From the NCBI RefSeq assembly GCF_001680005.1, contig NC_033561.1, forward strand, positions 558,001 through 622,000: a stretch of 64,000 nt of DNA, written 5' to 3'. The position numbers were made by a program, and so were the translations under genes. Source of the DNA: Plasmodium coatneyi. Taxonomy: Eukaryota; Apicomplexa; Aconoidasida; Haemosporida; Plasmodiidae. A model generated the notes under the pieces. It was not told the DNA's origin and did not search any database. It saw only the letters and a list, made by a program, of their open reading frames with translations. Positions 46,043 through 55,114 of the stretch are shown here, piece by piece. Within the stretch, counting starts at the first letter, position 1. Every line of letters begins with the position of its first letter.

Positions 46043-46755
46043 ATGAGTGAGAAAAAAAACACAGCGAAGCTTCTCGTAAGCGAAAGCATCGTCTGCATCA
46101 AGAGGTACTTTGACTTGCACGATGCTACCGTTGTGTCAATCAATGAACTGATAAGGATTATACTTCATAGGAGGTGGGTTCCCCTCAGTTTGCAATTTCC
46201 TCATGTTCAAGTTGTGGAAATTATTTCTCACCATGGTAGAAAATTTCCCTTTTGTTTAATCCGCCCAACCACACCTTTGACGATGTATTCTTCCCCCTTT
46301 TTTGTAGTGCCAACCCGGGGGCCGGTTTCGACGAAACGGGAGAATTGGAAGATCTTCTCAAAAATGAGTTGACCTATGCGTTTATAAAGGAATACGAGGT
46401 GGTCAAATCGGCACTCATAAATTTGAAGGTGTGCCTGGGCGAAATGAAAAGGCTGAAGGGGGGTATTCAGGAAATTGAAGCTTTGGAAAATTCCGCTGGG
46501 GGGACACCCAACGTGGTACACTCCCTGAGGAACTTTTTTAAGAGCGCCCTCATCCATTTCAGAAGGGACTACAGATTGAAAAAAAAGTTGCACGAAGCGC
46601 TCATTCATGTGGATGGTGCATGCGAAAATGAAATAAATCGATTACAGTTGATGTGGAAGGAATCACCCTTCCTATTTACAATTTTGCATAAACACCAAGT
46701 TAACAAGATAATTATTGAGGGGAGGCAATTTTTGCAGAAAGAACAGCGACGGTGA
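46043..46755 (+). CDS. small helical protein, unknown function
   Basis: Two exons, 46043-46173 and 46308-46755, join at phase 2 (579 nt, 192 aa). The start MSEKKNTAKLLVSESIVCIK follows a 5' leader. Exon 1 ends at an AGGAG/GTGGGT donor, and exon 2 begins after TTTTTTGTAG. The protein is predicted to be mostly helical with amphipathic segments (ELIRIILHRR, LEDLLKNELTYAFIKEYEVV, SLRNFFKSALIHF). The second half is rich in Lys, His and Leu. No signal peptide, membrane span or catalytic motif is seen. Its compact size, conserved-looking helices and absence of low-complexity sequence suggest a subunit of a larger complex, but I do not recognise the family. It lies between MORN1 and P25 on the P25 strand. 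Confidence 0.75.
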
Positions 46756-48215
46756 TCCCTTATCCCTTGTGCGGAGTAAATTCACATGTCAGCCCAAGTT
46801 GTCTTATTCCATCCGACCGTTTCCGAAACGTTCGTGATTACCCCCTCAGACGATAAGAACCAAGTGGAGCAATTCCTTTTTTTTTGTTTTTTCTTTTTTA
46901 AATACACAAAATCGGGATTGGTGTGCATAAGAAGGGTGTCACCTTGAGTGAACACCTTTGCACTTTTACATGCAAGCGCAAATTACGCTAAACAGTTTTT
47001 AAGTGACAGACCAGTTCGCGATTCTCACAAAAGAATGTATTAATCATCGCATGGGTAATAAATGCAATGGCGACACAACCCCCCCTTTTTTTTTTTTAAC
47101 AGTGCCACCTTTGTGCAAATGTAAAAACCTTACTGTCGAAGGTACATGCAAATTCCTCCACCTACAGCAATATTTTCCTCACTTTAAGGACAAACAATTT
47201 GGCACTGGGCGGAAGTGATGCCAGTTATAACACGCTTATCCCGAAACGGTGTGTGCACCTTTGCGTAACTGAGCTGACCCGCAGCGGTTCACGCTTTCAT
47301 TCACTAAAAAGAGTGACCCCAAAGCAATGTATCCTCAGGTCAGTCCCCTTACACCCGTTTAAAGGCGTTCTTCTCGCTGAAGGGTTGGCCTCATGTGACG
47401 CAACTGCATATGTCTACAACGCGTATTTCCCTTGGGGATTATTCGGGGGTCCCCTGACGCGCACATAGATGAGCGTATGCGTGTAAGTACGCTCCCAAGA
47501 TAATACGTGCACACAGGTACGTCCACCTCCAACGACATAGACGCCCCACCGTGACGCATGCAAAATAAAGAAAAAAAAACACAACAGCAAGGTCCCGTCT
47601 TCACTCTACAAAATTTGATGTATGTACAAAAGAAAAACACCCCACATGTACAGTTCGTATGTACACACGTGTGTCAGGATAACCGCAGATATATGCGTAT
47701 GTACATGTGTGAATTAGTACAAACCTGAGCTTTTTTTTTTTTTTTTTCACGTGAACAAATGGCGGGGCTGCAAACAGCTCCATATAACATACAAAATTTT
47801 GAGTAGAAAAAAAATAATGTTGTTAAAAAGAAGGAAAATAAAATCAAATAAAAAAAATAAAAAAAAAAAGCATATAAAAAATAAATTAACTTTATTCATT
47901 TATTTTTTTTAATCCCAAGAAATAAAACTTTTCATAAGTCCATTCTCTTCTCCATTCACCTTATTCTGACTTTCGTTTCACTACGCTGATTTGTTTCTTC
48001 GACTGTTCAATTTGTCATTTGTTATTTGCCATTTTCGATTGTTTGCTTATTCACCCGTTTGTGCAATCGTCCGTTTGTCCGTTCACCCGCTCCACAACTC
48101 ACTGCTGCAAAGGTTGCCCTCCGCTGACCACAGGACCTACTCACCGCTATCCAATCGGAAAGCAACGACCCCCATTGCACTGTATCTCCCCGTATAACAA
48201 CTCCACTCAGCAAAA
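46756..48215. promoter_or_regulatory. upstream region of the P25 gene
   Basis: About 1.46 kb before the P25 start codon. It includes a T-rich stretch at 47730-47748 and a strongly A-rich segment at 47808-47890, followed by a pyrimidine-rich 200-base leader before the ATG that is probably 5' UTR. P25 and P28 are transcribed in female gametocytes and held untranslated until fertilisation, so elements for gametocyte transcription and translational repression are expected here and in the 3' flank. No specific motif was verified. Confidence 0.4.
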
Positions 48216-48869
48216 ATGAACACCTACTACAGCCTCTTCGTTTTTTTCCTTGTCCAAATTGCGCTAAAGTATAGCAAGGCAACTGTCACGGTAGACACAT
48301 TATGCAAAAATGGACAGCTGGCTCAAATGAGTAACCACTTTAAGTGTATATGTAACGAAGGGATGGTGCACCTCTCCGAAAATACATGTGAAGAAAAAAA
48401 TGAATGTAAGGAAGAAACTTTAGGCAAATCATGTGGGGAGTTTGGACGGTGTGTAAAAGACGCAGCACAGCAAAACACGTACAAATGTAATTGCGTTGAG
48501 GGCTACGCTTTGAAGGAAGGAACTTGTGTTATTGATGTATGTCTATATAAGAATTGTGGAGAAAGTGGTGAATGCATTGCTGAATACCTCACGGAAGTCA
48601 AAAGTGCAGCATGTTCATGCGCTATTGGCAAAGTGCCCAATCCAGAAGATGAAAAAAAATGTACCAAAACGGGAGAAACTGCTTGTGCATTAAAATGTAA
48701 TACAGAGAATGAAGTTTGCAAAAATGTTGAAGGAGTTTACAAGTGTCAGTGTATGGAAGGTTTTACGTTCGACAAGGAGAAAAATGTATGCCTTTCCTAT
48801 TCTGTCTTTAACATCCTAAACCTCTCCGTCTTCTTTATCATCTTGCTAGTCCTTTCGTACGTCATATAA
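48216..48869 (+). CDS. P25: ookinete surface protein P25 (P. vivax Pvs25 orthologue)
   Basis: A single exon encoding 217 aa. The signal peptide (MNTYYSLFVFFLVQIALKY) is followed by four EGF-like modules with 22 cysteines, the expected eleven disulphides of P25. A hydrophobic C-terminus (NILNLSVFFIILLVLSYVI) serves as GPI-anchor signal. There is no GSGG-repeat, which separates it from P28. The sequence is very close to P. vivax Pvs25 from memory, for example in the KCTKTGETAC and VYKCQCMEGFTFDKEKNVC segments. P25 coats zygotes and ookinetes in the mosquito midgut and, together with P28, helps the parasite survive and cross the midgut wall. It is a target of transmission-blocking antibodies. 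The paralogue P28 follows 1.8 kb downstream in the same orientation. Confidence 0.96.
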   Translation: MNTYYSLFVFFLVQIALKYSKATVTVDTLCKNGQLAQMSNHFKCICNEGMVHLSENTCEEKNECKEETLGKSCGEFGRCVKDAAQQNTYKCNCVEGYALKEGTCVIDVCLYKNCGESGECIAEYLTEVKSAACSCAIGKVPNPEDEKKCTKTGETACALKCNTENEVCKNVEGVYKCQCMEGFTFDKEKNVCLSYSVFNILNLSVFFIILLVLSYVI

Positions 48870-48990
48870 GTACGAAATTTGCGCAACTAAGGGGCGCAAT
48901 TTTTTTAAGTTAAAATACTTTCCTTTACTGAACATAGCGAGTGGTGATGTGATCAAGTCACTATGTGATGAAATAACGAAGCGATGAAGT

Positions 48991-49024
<34 letters not shown>

Positions 49025-49449
49025 CACACTTTTAACCTTACTTCGTTAACTGCCCATTTATACCATACGCAGTGTTCCGGCGAGCATGTGCACACCCATG
49101 TGTACCAACTCGTTTGAAACACGCGAATTAGCTTGTTTTCCAAAGTGCGAAACTTTGTTTTATTAGAGGAGTTATGGCAAAACGTTGCCGAGGGGGCACA
49201 GCTCCCCGTGCTTACGTAAAAAATGTGAATTAAATTTAAAAATTGAAACAAAAAATTAAAATAAACAGCCGAAATGGAAAAGAATACCGCCGTGGGGAAG
49301 ATAAAGCTGGACAAGAAATCTCGGGAGGCGGAGTCCTCAGCGCAGTGCTGTTGTAAAGAGTAGCAGGCTGTCTTTTCTGGTCCTCCGTTCAGTTGCTTCG
49401 GCGCGCATGGCTGTTTTGTTCTGCTAACTTTCGCTATTTTTCGAATTGG

Positions 49450-49492
<43 letters not shown>

Positions 49493-50254
49493 TTTGGCTA
49501 GCTCACCAAATCCGTCTTCACATACAGCCATTTTTCCAGCTAATGCATTTTTCCCCATGGCTAGGGTTAAGTACAAATAGGGGTATCCTATTTTTTGCAC
49601 CCTTTTCTACGCTCGCAGTGAGCTATATTAACAAGCGAATTCCTGCACGATGTTTGCGTGTGGATACAACGCACAAGTGTGTAATTCCATTTGGGGCTCA
49701 ATCGAAAAATGGCTGCCTATGGGGAAGTCGTTGTGCTATCTCGTTGTAGTTTTGTTCTAAGGAGGGGATCCACGCCGTCCACAAAAGGAAATATATACTT
49801 GCGCGATGCAGAGACCTGACTGCTCAATTTGTGTTGTCCTAATTTGAGCAACAAATATACTACCGTTGTGCGTTAAAGCTATGCCAAAGCGGTGAGTAAA
49901 GTGTGTACACACGCGCTCAGCTTGTCATTCACACCTTTTTGAAGAATATCCTGATGGTTACATAGAAGTTACGAATTAGCTGGGTATAGCCAAATGATAC
50001 AACTTTTGTAATTACGATGTCGTACAATTGTCCCAGATTTTTCACTGCATATGGCTACCAATGTAGCTACACCGTTGCAGTTGTAGATGACATGTCTTAG
50101 ACAGAGCGGTTACTATTGGGGAGTAAAGTGCGCCGATTTTTTCTGTATGGGCAAACATTTTTTTTTTTCTGACCCTGACTGAACTTCTTGTCTTGCCGAA
50201 GTTTAAAGGAGAAATGAATAAATTAGGAACTAGCCAAAATGCTTCCAAGTAATG

Positions 50255-50291
<37 letters not shown>

Positions 50292-50646
50292 CATTTCTGT
50301 TGTAGCTACATGGCTTTTCAAAATTTAAAAGAAAAAAAAAGTAAAACAAAGGCACCAGTGTCTTAACGATTGGACAAATGCGAAAAGTAAAAAAAAAAAA
50401 ACAAAATTAAAAAAGTAATATTGATTTGTTTTATTTCTATATTATTATTTCCATTAGTTTATACTTATTTGTTCATTTCGACTTAGTCATTTCCCCACGT
50501 CCATTTTTCTTTTGTTCCACATTTTTATTTTGTTTTCCTCCATTCGATTACCAACTGCATTGTTCGAAAACGTCTCCCCTTTTGAGAAAACACCCGTTTC
50601 AGCTCATCCCCCCTGCCTACTTTTGTGCCGTCATCCCTTCTTCAAA
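48870..50646. other. P25-P28 intergenic region with long poly(T) tracts
   Basis: About 1.8 kb. It includes three long T runs on the sense strand: about 48991-49024 (34 bases), 49451-49489 (39 bases) and 50259-50289 (31 bases). A short open frame at 49273-49362 (29 codons) ends in CCCKE. No other coding region is supported. The first T run is close enough to the P25 stop (about 120 bases) to lie in its 3' UTR. The segment 50410-50646 is T/C-rich and probably holds the P28 5' UTR. Confidence 0.6.
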
Positions 50647-51312
50647 ATGAATACCCACCACAGTTTCCTCTTCCTTTTGGCCATCGTGCTTGCGGTTAAG
50701 TACACCTTCGCAAAGGTCACCGCAGACACACAATGCAAAAATGGCTATTTAATCCAAATGAGCAATCATTTTGAATGCAAATGCAACGACCGGTTTGTGA
50801 AGACAAATGAAAACACTTGCGAGGAAAAACTCGATTGTAAAATTGCACAAAATATAAATAAACCTTGTGGAGATTATGCTGTGTGCACAAACACGAAAGG
50901 GTATAATGAGCAAAGAGTAGTACTATGCACTTGCATAACAGACTACACCGTAGTGAAGGACGTGTGCGTTCCAAGAAGATGTAATGGCATTGAGTGTGGA
51001 CAGGGAAAATGCATCCAAGATCCCGATAATGCAAATAACATCATGTGCACTTGTAACATAGGAACCATATTGGATGAAACGAAAAAATGTACAAAACAAG
51101 GAAAAACTGAATGCGCGTTGAAGTGTAAGGCAAACGAAGAATGTAAATTGACTCAGAACTATTATCAATGTGCTGCGAAGGGAAGCGGTGGAGCAGGCAG
51201 TGGTGGTGAAGGCAGCGGAGGAGACACAGGAGCAGCTTACAGTCTCATGAATGGATCTGCAGTAATCAGCATACTAGTTGTATTCGCTTTCTTTATGATG
51301 TCATTAGTGTAG
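50647..51312 (+). CDS. P28: ookinete surface protein P28 (P. vivax Pvs28 orthologue)
   Basis: A single exon of 221 aa from the ATG at 50647; the frame is open upstream, but the signal peptide begins here (MNTHHSFLFLLAIVLAVKY). Four EGF-like modules contain 20 cysteines, two fewer than P25, with the fourth module lacking its last pair as in other P28 proteins. After the EGF region comes GSGGAGSGGEGSGGD, three copies of the Pvs28-type GSGGE/D unit, then a hydrophobic GPI-anchor signal (SAVISILVVFAFFMMSLV). P28 is expressed on the ookinete surface and partly redundant with P25. Alleles of Pvs28 differ in repeat number, and this copy has few units. The direct tandem arrangement with P25 is the family's usual layout. 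Confidence 0.96.
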   Translation: MNTHHSFLFLLAIVLAVKYTFAKVTADTQCKNGYLIQMSNHFECKCNDRFVKTNENTCEEKLDCKIAQNINKPCGDYAVCTNTKGYNEQRVVLCTCITDYTVVKDVCVPRRCNGIECGQGKCIQDPDNANNIMCTCNIGTILDETKKCTKQGKTECALKCKANEECKLTQNYYQCAAKGSGGAGSGGEGSGGDTGAAYSLMNGSAVISILVVFAFFMMSLV

Positions 51313-51843
51313 ACGAGTCTACACACACAAACACTAGGGGAGAAGGGTCTCACAGAGTCAGTACAAATGGCAAGCACAAGAAGGGAAGAACATCCACCTG
51401 GAGAGGGAGCATTTATGTGTGAAGTTATTCCTGGGATAAGCACCCCCACCCAGTTGCGTTGCTGTTAGCTCAAAATTTAGTTGCACCCATATTGCGATTT
51501 TATTCGTTCAAATGTATCGTGACAATATGACAACAATAATTATTTTTTCGCCGAAGAAAGTGGCGATGCCTGGTCACCTGGTTCTACCGGCAATGATGTG
51601 CATTTTTGTTTTACCCCTTGCGCTGTTAAGGAGTTAACAGCTAGGCCCTTTTTCTTTTCTTTTCTTTTCTTTTTTTTCGTTGTGGCAAATTACCCAAACC
51701 GTTTGTGCATAATTTGTCATTCGCCTTTGTCGTAATTATGATGCAGCCCCTTTGACTGGGGCTAACCGTTTTTTTGTTGTGGCTGTACATAGCACTGTGC
51801 GCACGTGTTGCATGTGTCTATGTGTGTGCACCTGCATGTGTGC

Positions 51844-51880
<37 letters not shown>

Positions 51881-52297
51881 CTGCACCCCCAAAACAATCA
51901 CCAACGAGAATGTTTAACCGAATGAGGAGTCTTAAAAGAACGAATGCAGAAAAAGGGGAAAAGTGAAAAAGCGACAGTACGAAAAAAAGAAAAAGTTTTC
52001 TGCCTTGTTCGTGTGTTTCACGGGGGGGAGTAACGCTCTCCCCTACGGCAGGCGTGCAAATAAGCGGGGGAACTTAACAGCAGCAAAGAGGCAAACACGT
52101 AAAAAAAATAACAAACAAACGAACGAACACATATATGAACGCACGCATGCACATGGAATATGTTCATGGGAACAAAAAGGTACCCTCCAAAGGGTGTAAC
52201 GCGGTGGGCGTGAACGAATCGTCTCCCCGAATGGTGTAACCGCTAAACGGCTAAACCGATGCGATGATTGGGTCGGCAGCAAGGTTAACCCCTCCTA
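51313..52297. other. convergent intergenic region downstream of P28
   Basis: About 1 kb between the 3' ends of P28 and the EF-hand gene. It contains a TTTTC-rich stretch (51650-51677) and a 35-base poly(T) at about 51846-51880, about 530 bases past the P28 stop. The stretch 51960-52290 is A/C-rich. No supported gene. Confidence 0.55.
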
Positions 52298-53014
52298 TTA
52301 GGTCACATTCTTAAGCCGCTTCGCCAGCATGACATAATCGATTTTGTCCTTATCCTTCAAGTTTAACGATTTGAAAAAAAATTTAATATCCTCATCCACC
52401 AACCTCTCATCACTGTTTTTCAAAATAAATCTCATTTTCTCCTCATCAAGATAGCCACTTTTTTCTTTGTCGAAAAATTCAAACGAGGTGATTAGCTCGT
52501 CTACCGATAAGGGTTCCTTATAAGTCTCAAGAAATATCCTCAAGAAGGTTTCAAAGTTTATGTGTTTTTTTTTTTGGTTCATCAATTCGTTTTTTGCATA
52601 TACGTCGCATGTTCTGTTATTTTTAACATTTTGGCTATTTTTTTTTTTGTCTTCATTTTTAAAATTGCTGAGCTTTGTGATTAGATTTTTTATTCGATCA
52701 TGGTTTGGGCTAGCTTTGGCTGCATTTTTCTGGGCGCCCGATTGTTTCGTTGCACTTGGCGTCCCTTTGTCTGCTTTTCCCTTATTGGCGGCGTCAGTAG
52801 CTTCCGCCTTCTCCTCCTCCTCCCCCTCTTTTACGTCTTCAAAATGCTTGTCCACCATCTCGTCCATCTCCTTCTCCGTTCTGGTTTGCCCGAGCAATCG
52901 CAAAAGCGTCTTAAATTCCTCCGCGGTAATTTTCCCATCCTTGTTGTTATCCACAAGGTTAAAGTTTTTTTGCATCAATTGGAGTTTTTCCTGAGATATG
53001 CTGCTGCCTTGCAT
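52298..53014 (-). CDS. EF-hand calcium-binding protein
   Basis: A single exon encoding 238 aa (ATG at 53014). The N-terminal pair starts with a good EF-hand loop (DNNKDGKITAEE). A Lys/Ala/Glu-rich insertion (EEKAEATDAANKGKADKG) separates it from the C-terminal lobe. The C-terminal lobe has a degenerate loop (DKEKSGYLDEEK) and a last motif (DKDKIDYVMLAK). Total length is about 1.6 times calmodulin, owing to the linker. The order of helices is like calmodulin, centrin or myosin essential light chain. The first loop keeps Asp/Asn/Asp positions and should bind calcium; the others are weaker. No signal or acylation motif is seen (second residue Gln). Precise partner unknown. It is convergent with P28 and on the same strand as the SpoU-family gene. 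Confidence 0.85.
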   Translation of the reverse strand: MQGSSISQEKLQLMQKNFNLVDNNKDGKITAEEFKTLLRLLGQTRTEKEMDEMVDKHFEDVKEGEEEEKAEATDAANKGKADKGTPSATKQSGAQKNAAKASPNHDRIKNLITKLSNFKNEDKKKNSQNVKNNRTCDVYAKNELMNQKKKHINFETFLRIFLETYKEPLSVDELITSFEFFDKEKSGYLDEEKMRFILKNSDERLVDEDIKFFFKSLNLKDKDKIDYVMLAKRLKNVT

Positions 53015-53455
53015 TTTTCCTTCTTCACATGTGGGTCGCCCTTCAGCAGGGGTGGGTAAAAGAAGCAGGAGTACACGGGGATGTACTTCCTAATGTACGT
53101 ATGTGTGTATGTATATACGTATGTATTGTGTGTGTGACTTCTTCAGTGCATTCACGTGGAAAACTTCCGCAACCTGCTCCAACTGCCCACAGCATGTCAA
53201 CCTCCCGTGCGGAAGTGAAGGAGCCCCAAAATGGTGACGAAGGGGTCAAGCACATGTATCACACTTGTTAAAAATGCAGAAAAAAAAAAAAGAAGTCCTC
53301 CAACATGCGGCGCGGTACAGTTATGATGACGAACAGAATATTCTGTAGTGAAGAGAATTTTTTTTTTTTTTCCGCTTGGAGGGAAAGTCAACTGGGACGC
53401 TTCCCCATCTGTGGGGAGTAGCATGTGTCCATTCGTGCGGCATCCTCCGTGCTGC
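53015..53455. other. short intergenic region
   Basis: About 440 bases between two minus-strand genes. Contains GTATGTGTGTATGTATATACGTATG-type alternating purine/pyrimidine (about 53098-53130) and an A run at 53280-53291. Probably the promoter of the EF-hand gene and the 3' UTR of the methyltransferase gene. Confidence 0.5.
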
Positions 53456-54196
53456 TTAACCGGGAAAGTGGTCAACGGAGGGGTTAACAAAATGGATGTC
53501 CGCTAAATCGGGGGAGGCCCCCTTAGCTGCTGCCCGCCCTTTGCGTTTCTCATTAATCTGACGGAGCATGTCATCTGAAGGGTTTAAATATTGCTCCAAT
53601 TTACTTGCGCATTTATTGAGGACAAATTTCTTTCCCGAAATTTCCATCTCGGGATAATTCGCCCACACAGCAAAGTGCTGCAAAATTATGGCACACGAAA
53701 CGGACACGTTCAGAGAACATGTGCCATTTCCATACTGAGGGATGTAAATGATTTTATCGCAATAGCTCAGCGTTTCATCATTAATGCCTGTTCCTTCATT
53801 TCCAAATAGGAAGGCCGTATCTTTATTTACAAAGGGATGTCTCGTCACAGGTATAGCAGTGTCTGTTATTTCGCACCCATACAATAGAATGTTATTTTCG
53901 CACAGGTAGGTCTTCAGCTCCTTCATGTTGGAAAAGTACTCTATGGTTATATATTTACATGTCCCCATGTGGCCAAAAAAATTGACTTCGTTTTTTTTTC
54001 TACTCACGAGGAAAATTTTGCTGACCCCAAAGGCAACGCAACTTCTTACGATGCTCCCGATGTTTTTCTTCTTCCCTATGTTGTAAATGGCCACGTACAT
54101 TTGGGGGCATCCCGTGGGGTCTTTCGCACGCAGGGTTATTTCCCCCACTGGGGTGGCTTCCCCATTTGGGGTGGCATCCCCGCTTGGGGTGGCCAT
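53456..54196 (-). CDS. SpoU/TrmH-family tRNA/rRNA 2'-O-methyltransferase
   Basis: A single exon of 246 aa (ATG at 54196). The N-terminus is a short Pro/Gly/Glu-rich repeat (ATPSGDATPNGEATPVGE), probably lineage-specific. The SPOUT core has motif 1 (KKNIGSIVRSCVAFG), motif 2 (FLFGNEGTGI) and motif 3 (IPQYGNGTCSLNVSVSCAII), which form the knotted SAM-binding site. The conserved Asn and Arg of motif 1 and the SLNVSV of motif 3 are intact, so the enzyme is likely active. Family members methylate ribose 2'-hydroxyls in tRNA or rRNA with S-adenosylmethionine. The target RNA cannot be decided from sequence. It is divergent from Kae1, another tRNA-modification gene, with a 0.9-kb shared upstream region. 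Confidence 0.9.
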   Translation of the reverse strand: MATPSGDATPNGEATPVGEITLRAKDPTGCPQMYVAIYNIGKKKNIGSIVRSCVAFGVSKIFLVSRKKNEVNFFGHMGTCKYITIEYFSNMKELKTYLCENNILLYGCEITDTAIPVTRHPFVNKDTAFLFGNEGTGINDETLSYCDKIIYIPQYGNGTCSLNVSVSCAIILQHFAVWANYPEMEISGKKFVLNKCASKLEQYLNPSDDMLRQINEKRKGRAAAKGASPDLADIHFVNPSVDHFPG

Positions 54197-55114
54197 TTCG
54201 TTGCGCCAGAGGGGATTTCCGTTCTACTCCTCCTGCGATTTGTAAAACCAGTGGACAGTTAAATGGCTGGCTTTCCTTTCACCATGTGGCTGTCACGAAT
54301 TGCTGATCCCTTGGTAACATAGCGTCTCTGACAGAACGTTAAAGAACCTCCTCTTCTGGGCAGCAACGTCACATTTTTCCTTTTCTTCAAATTAGGCCAT
54401 GCAATATTATCGCACGGGCATATAAGCTAAAAGGCGCAAAAGCAAGAGGAATACAAAAACAGGTAATTTTCCATCTTGGGTGGAGTTTCTTCGGGGGAGG
54501 ATCCTTTACGGTAGAAAAAAATAGCAATTTGGCGTGGGTGCTCAGATAAAAATTATACAAAAATATATTTCACCTATATTTTCCCCTTTTTTGACATGCT
54601 CCTATTTTCATATTTTTTATGTGTTCGTATTGTACATATGTTGGTTGCATGTGGAGGGAGCGCGAAAAAAAGGGGCGACCCAACCCGACCCGACTCGACC
54701 TCCTCCCGCCGAATGATTTTACCCCTTCCATGCACATCGCCGGAATGAGTATAATTTTCTCCTTTTCGCCCGACTGAACTGACGGGGTGCTTTTCCCGAG
54801 TAAATGGACTTTTCTTTGGAGTCCCTCCGCTGGGCACCAACACAACAGCGGTTCAGCGTAAAATGGTTTCCTTTTTTAAGGGAGCAAAACGGTTGCTAGC
54901 CACACACCGGCCTTTCACCTCTCCCCCTCTATGAGCAAAGGGGCGGTGCTTCTTTATTTCGATACACCAGGGATGTACCTTCATATCTTCTTTAAGGGAG
55001 CAAAACAAATTTGTTAATTTCTTCAGGGTAATATTTGGAGAAGTGGTTATGTACCAGCCCGTTTTACCCCGTTGTTGATTGTGCTTTTTCCTTTTTTTTC
55101 CCCCCCTTTGCGAC
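54197..55114. promoter_or_regulatory. shared upstream region of the SpoU and Kae1 genes
   Basis: 0.92 kb between divergent start codons of two RNA-modification genes. It contains a T-rich tract near 54595-54620, and a pyrimidine-rich segment just before the Kae1 ATG (55085-55108). No open frame is supported. Bidirectional promoter function is inferred from orientation. Confidence 0.45.
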
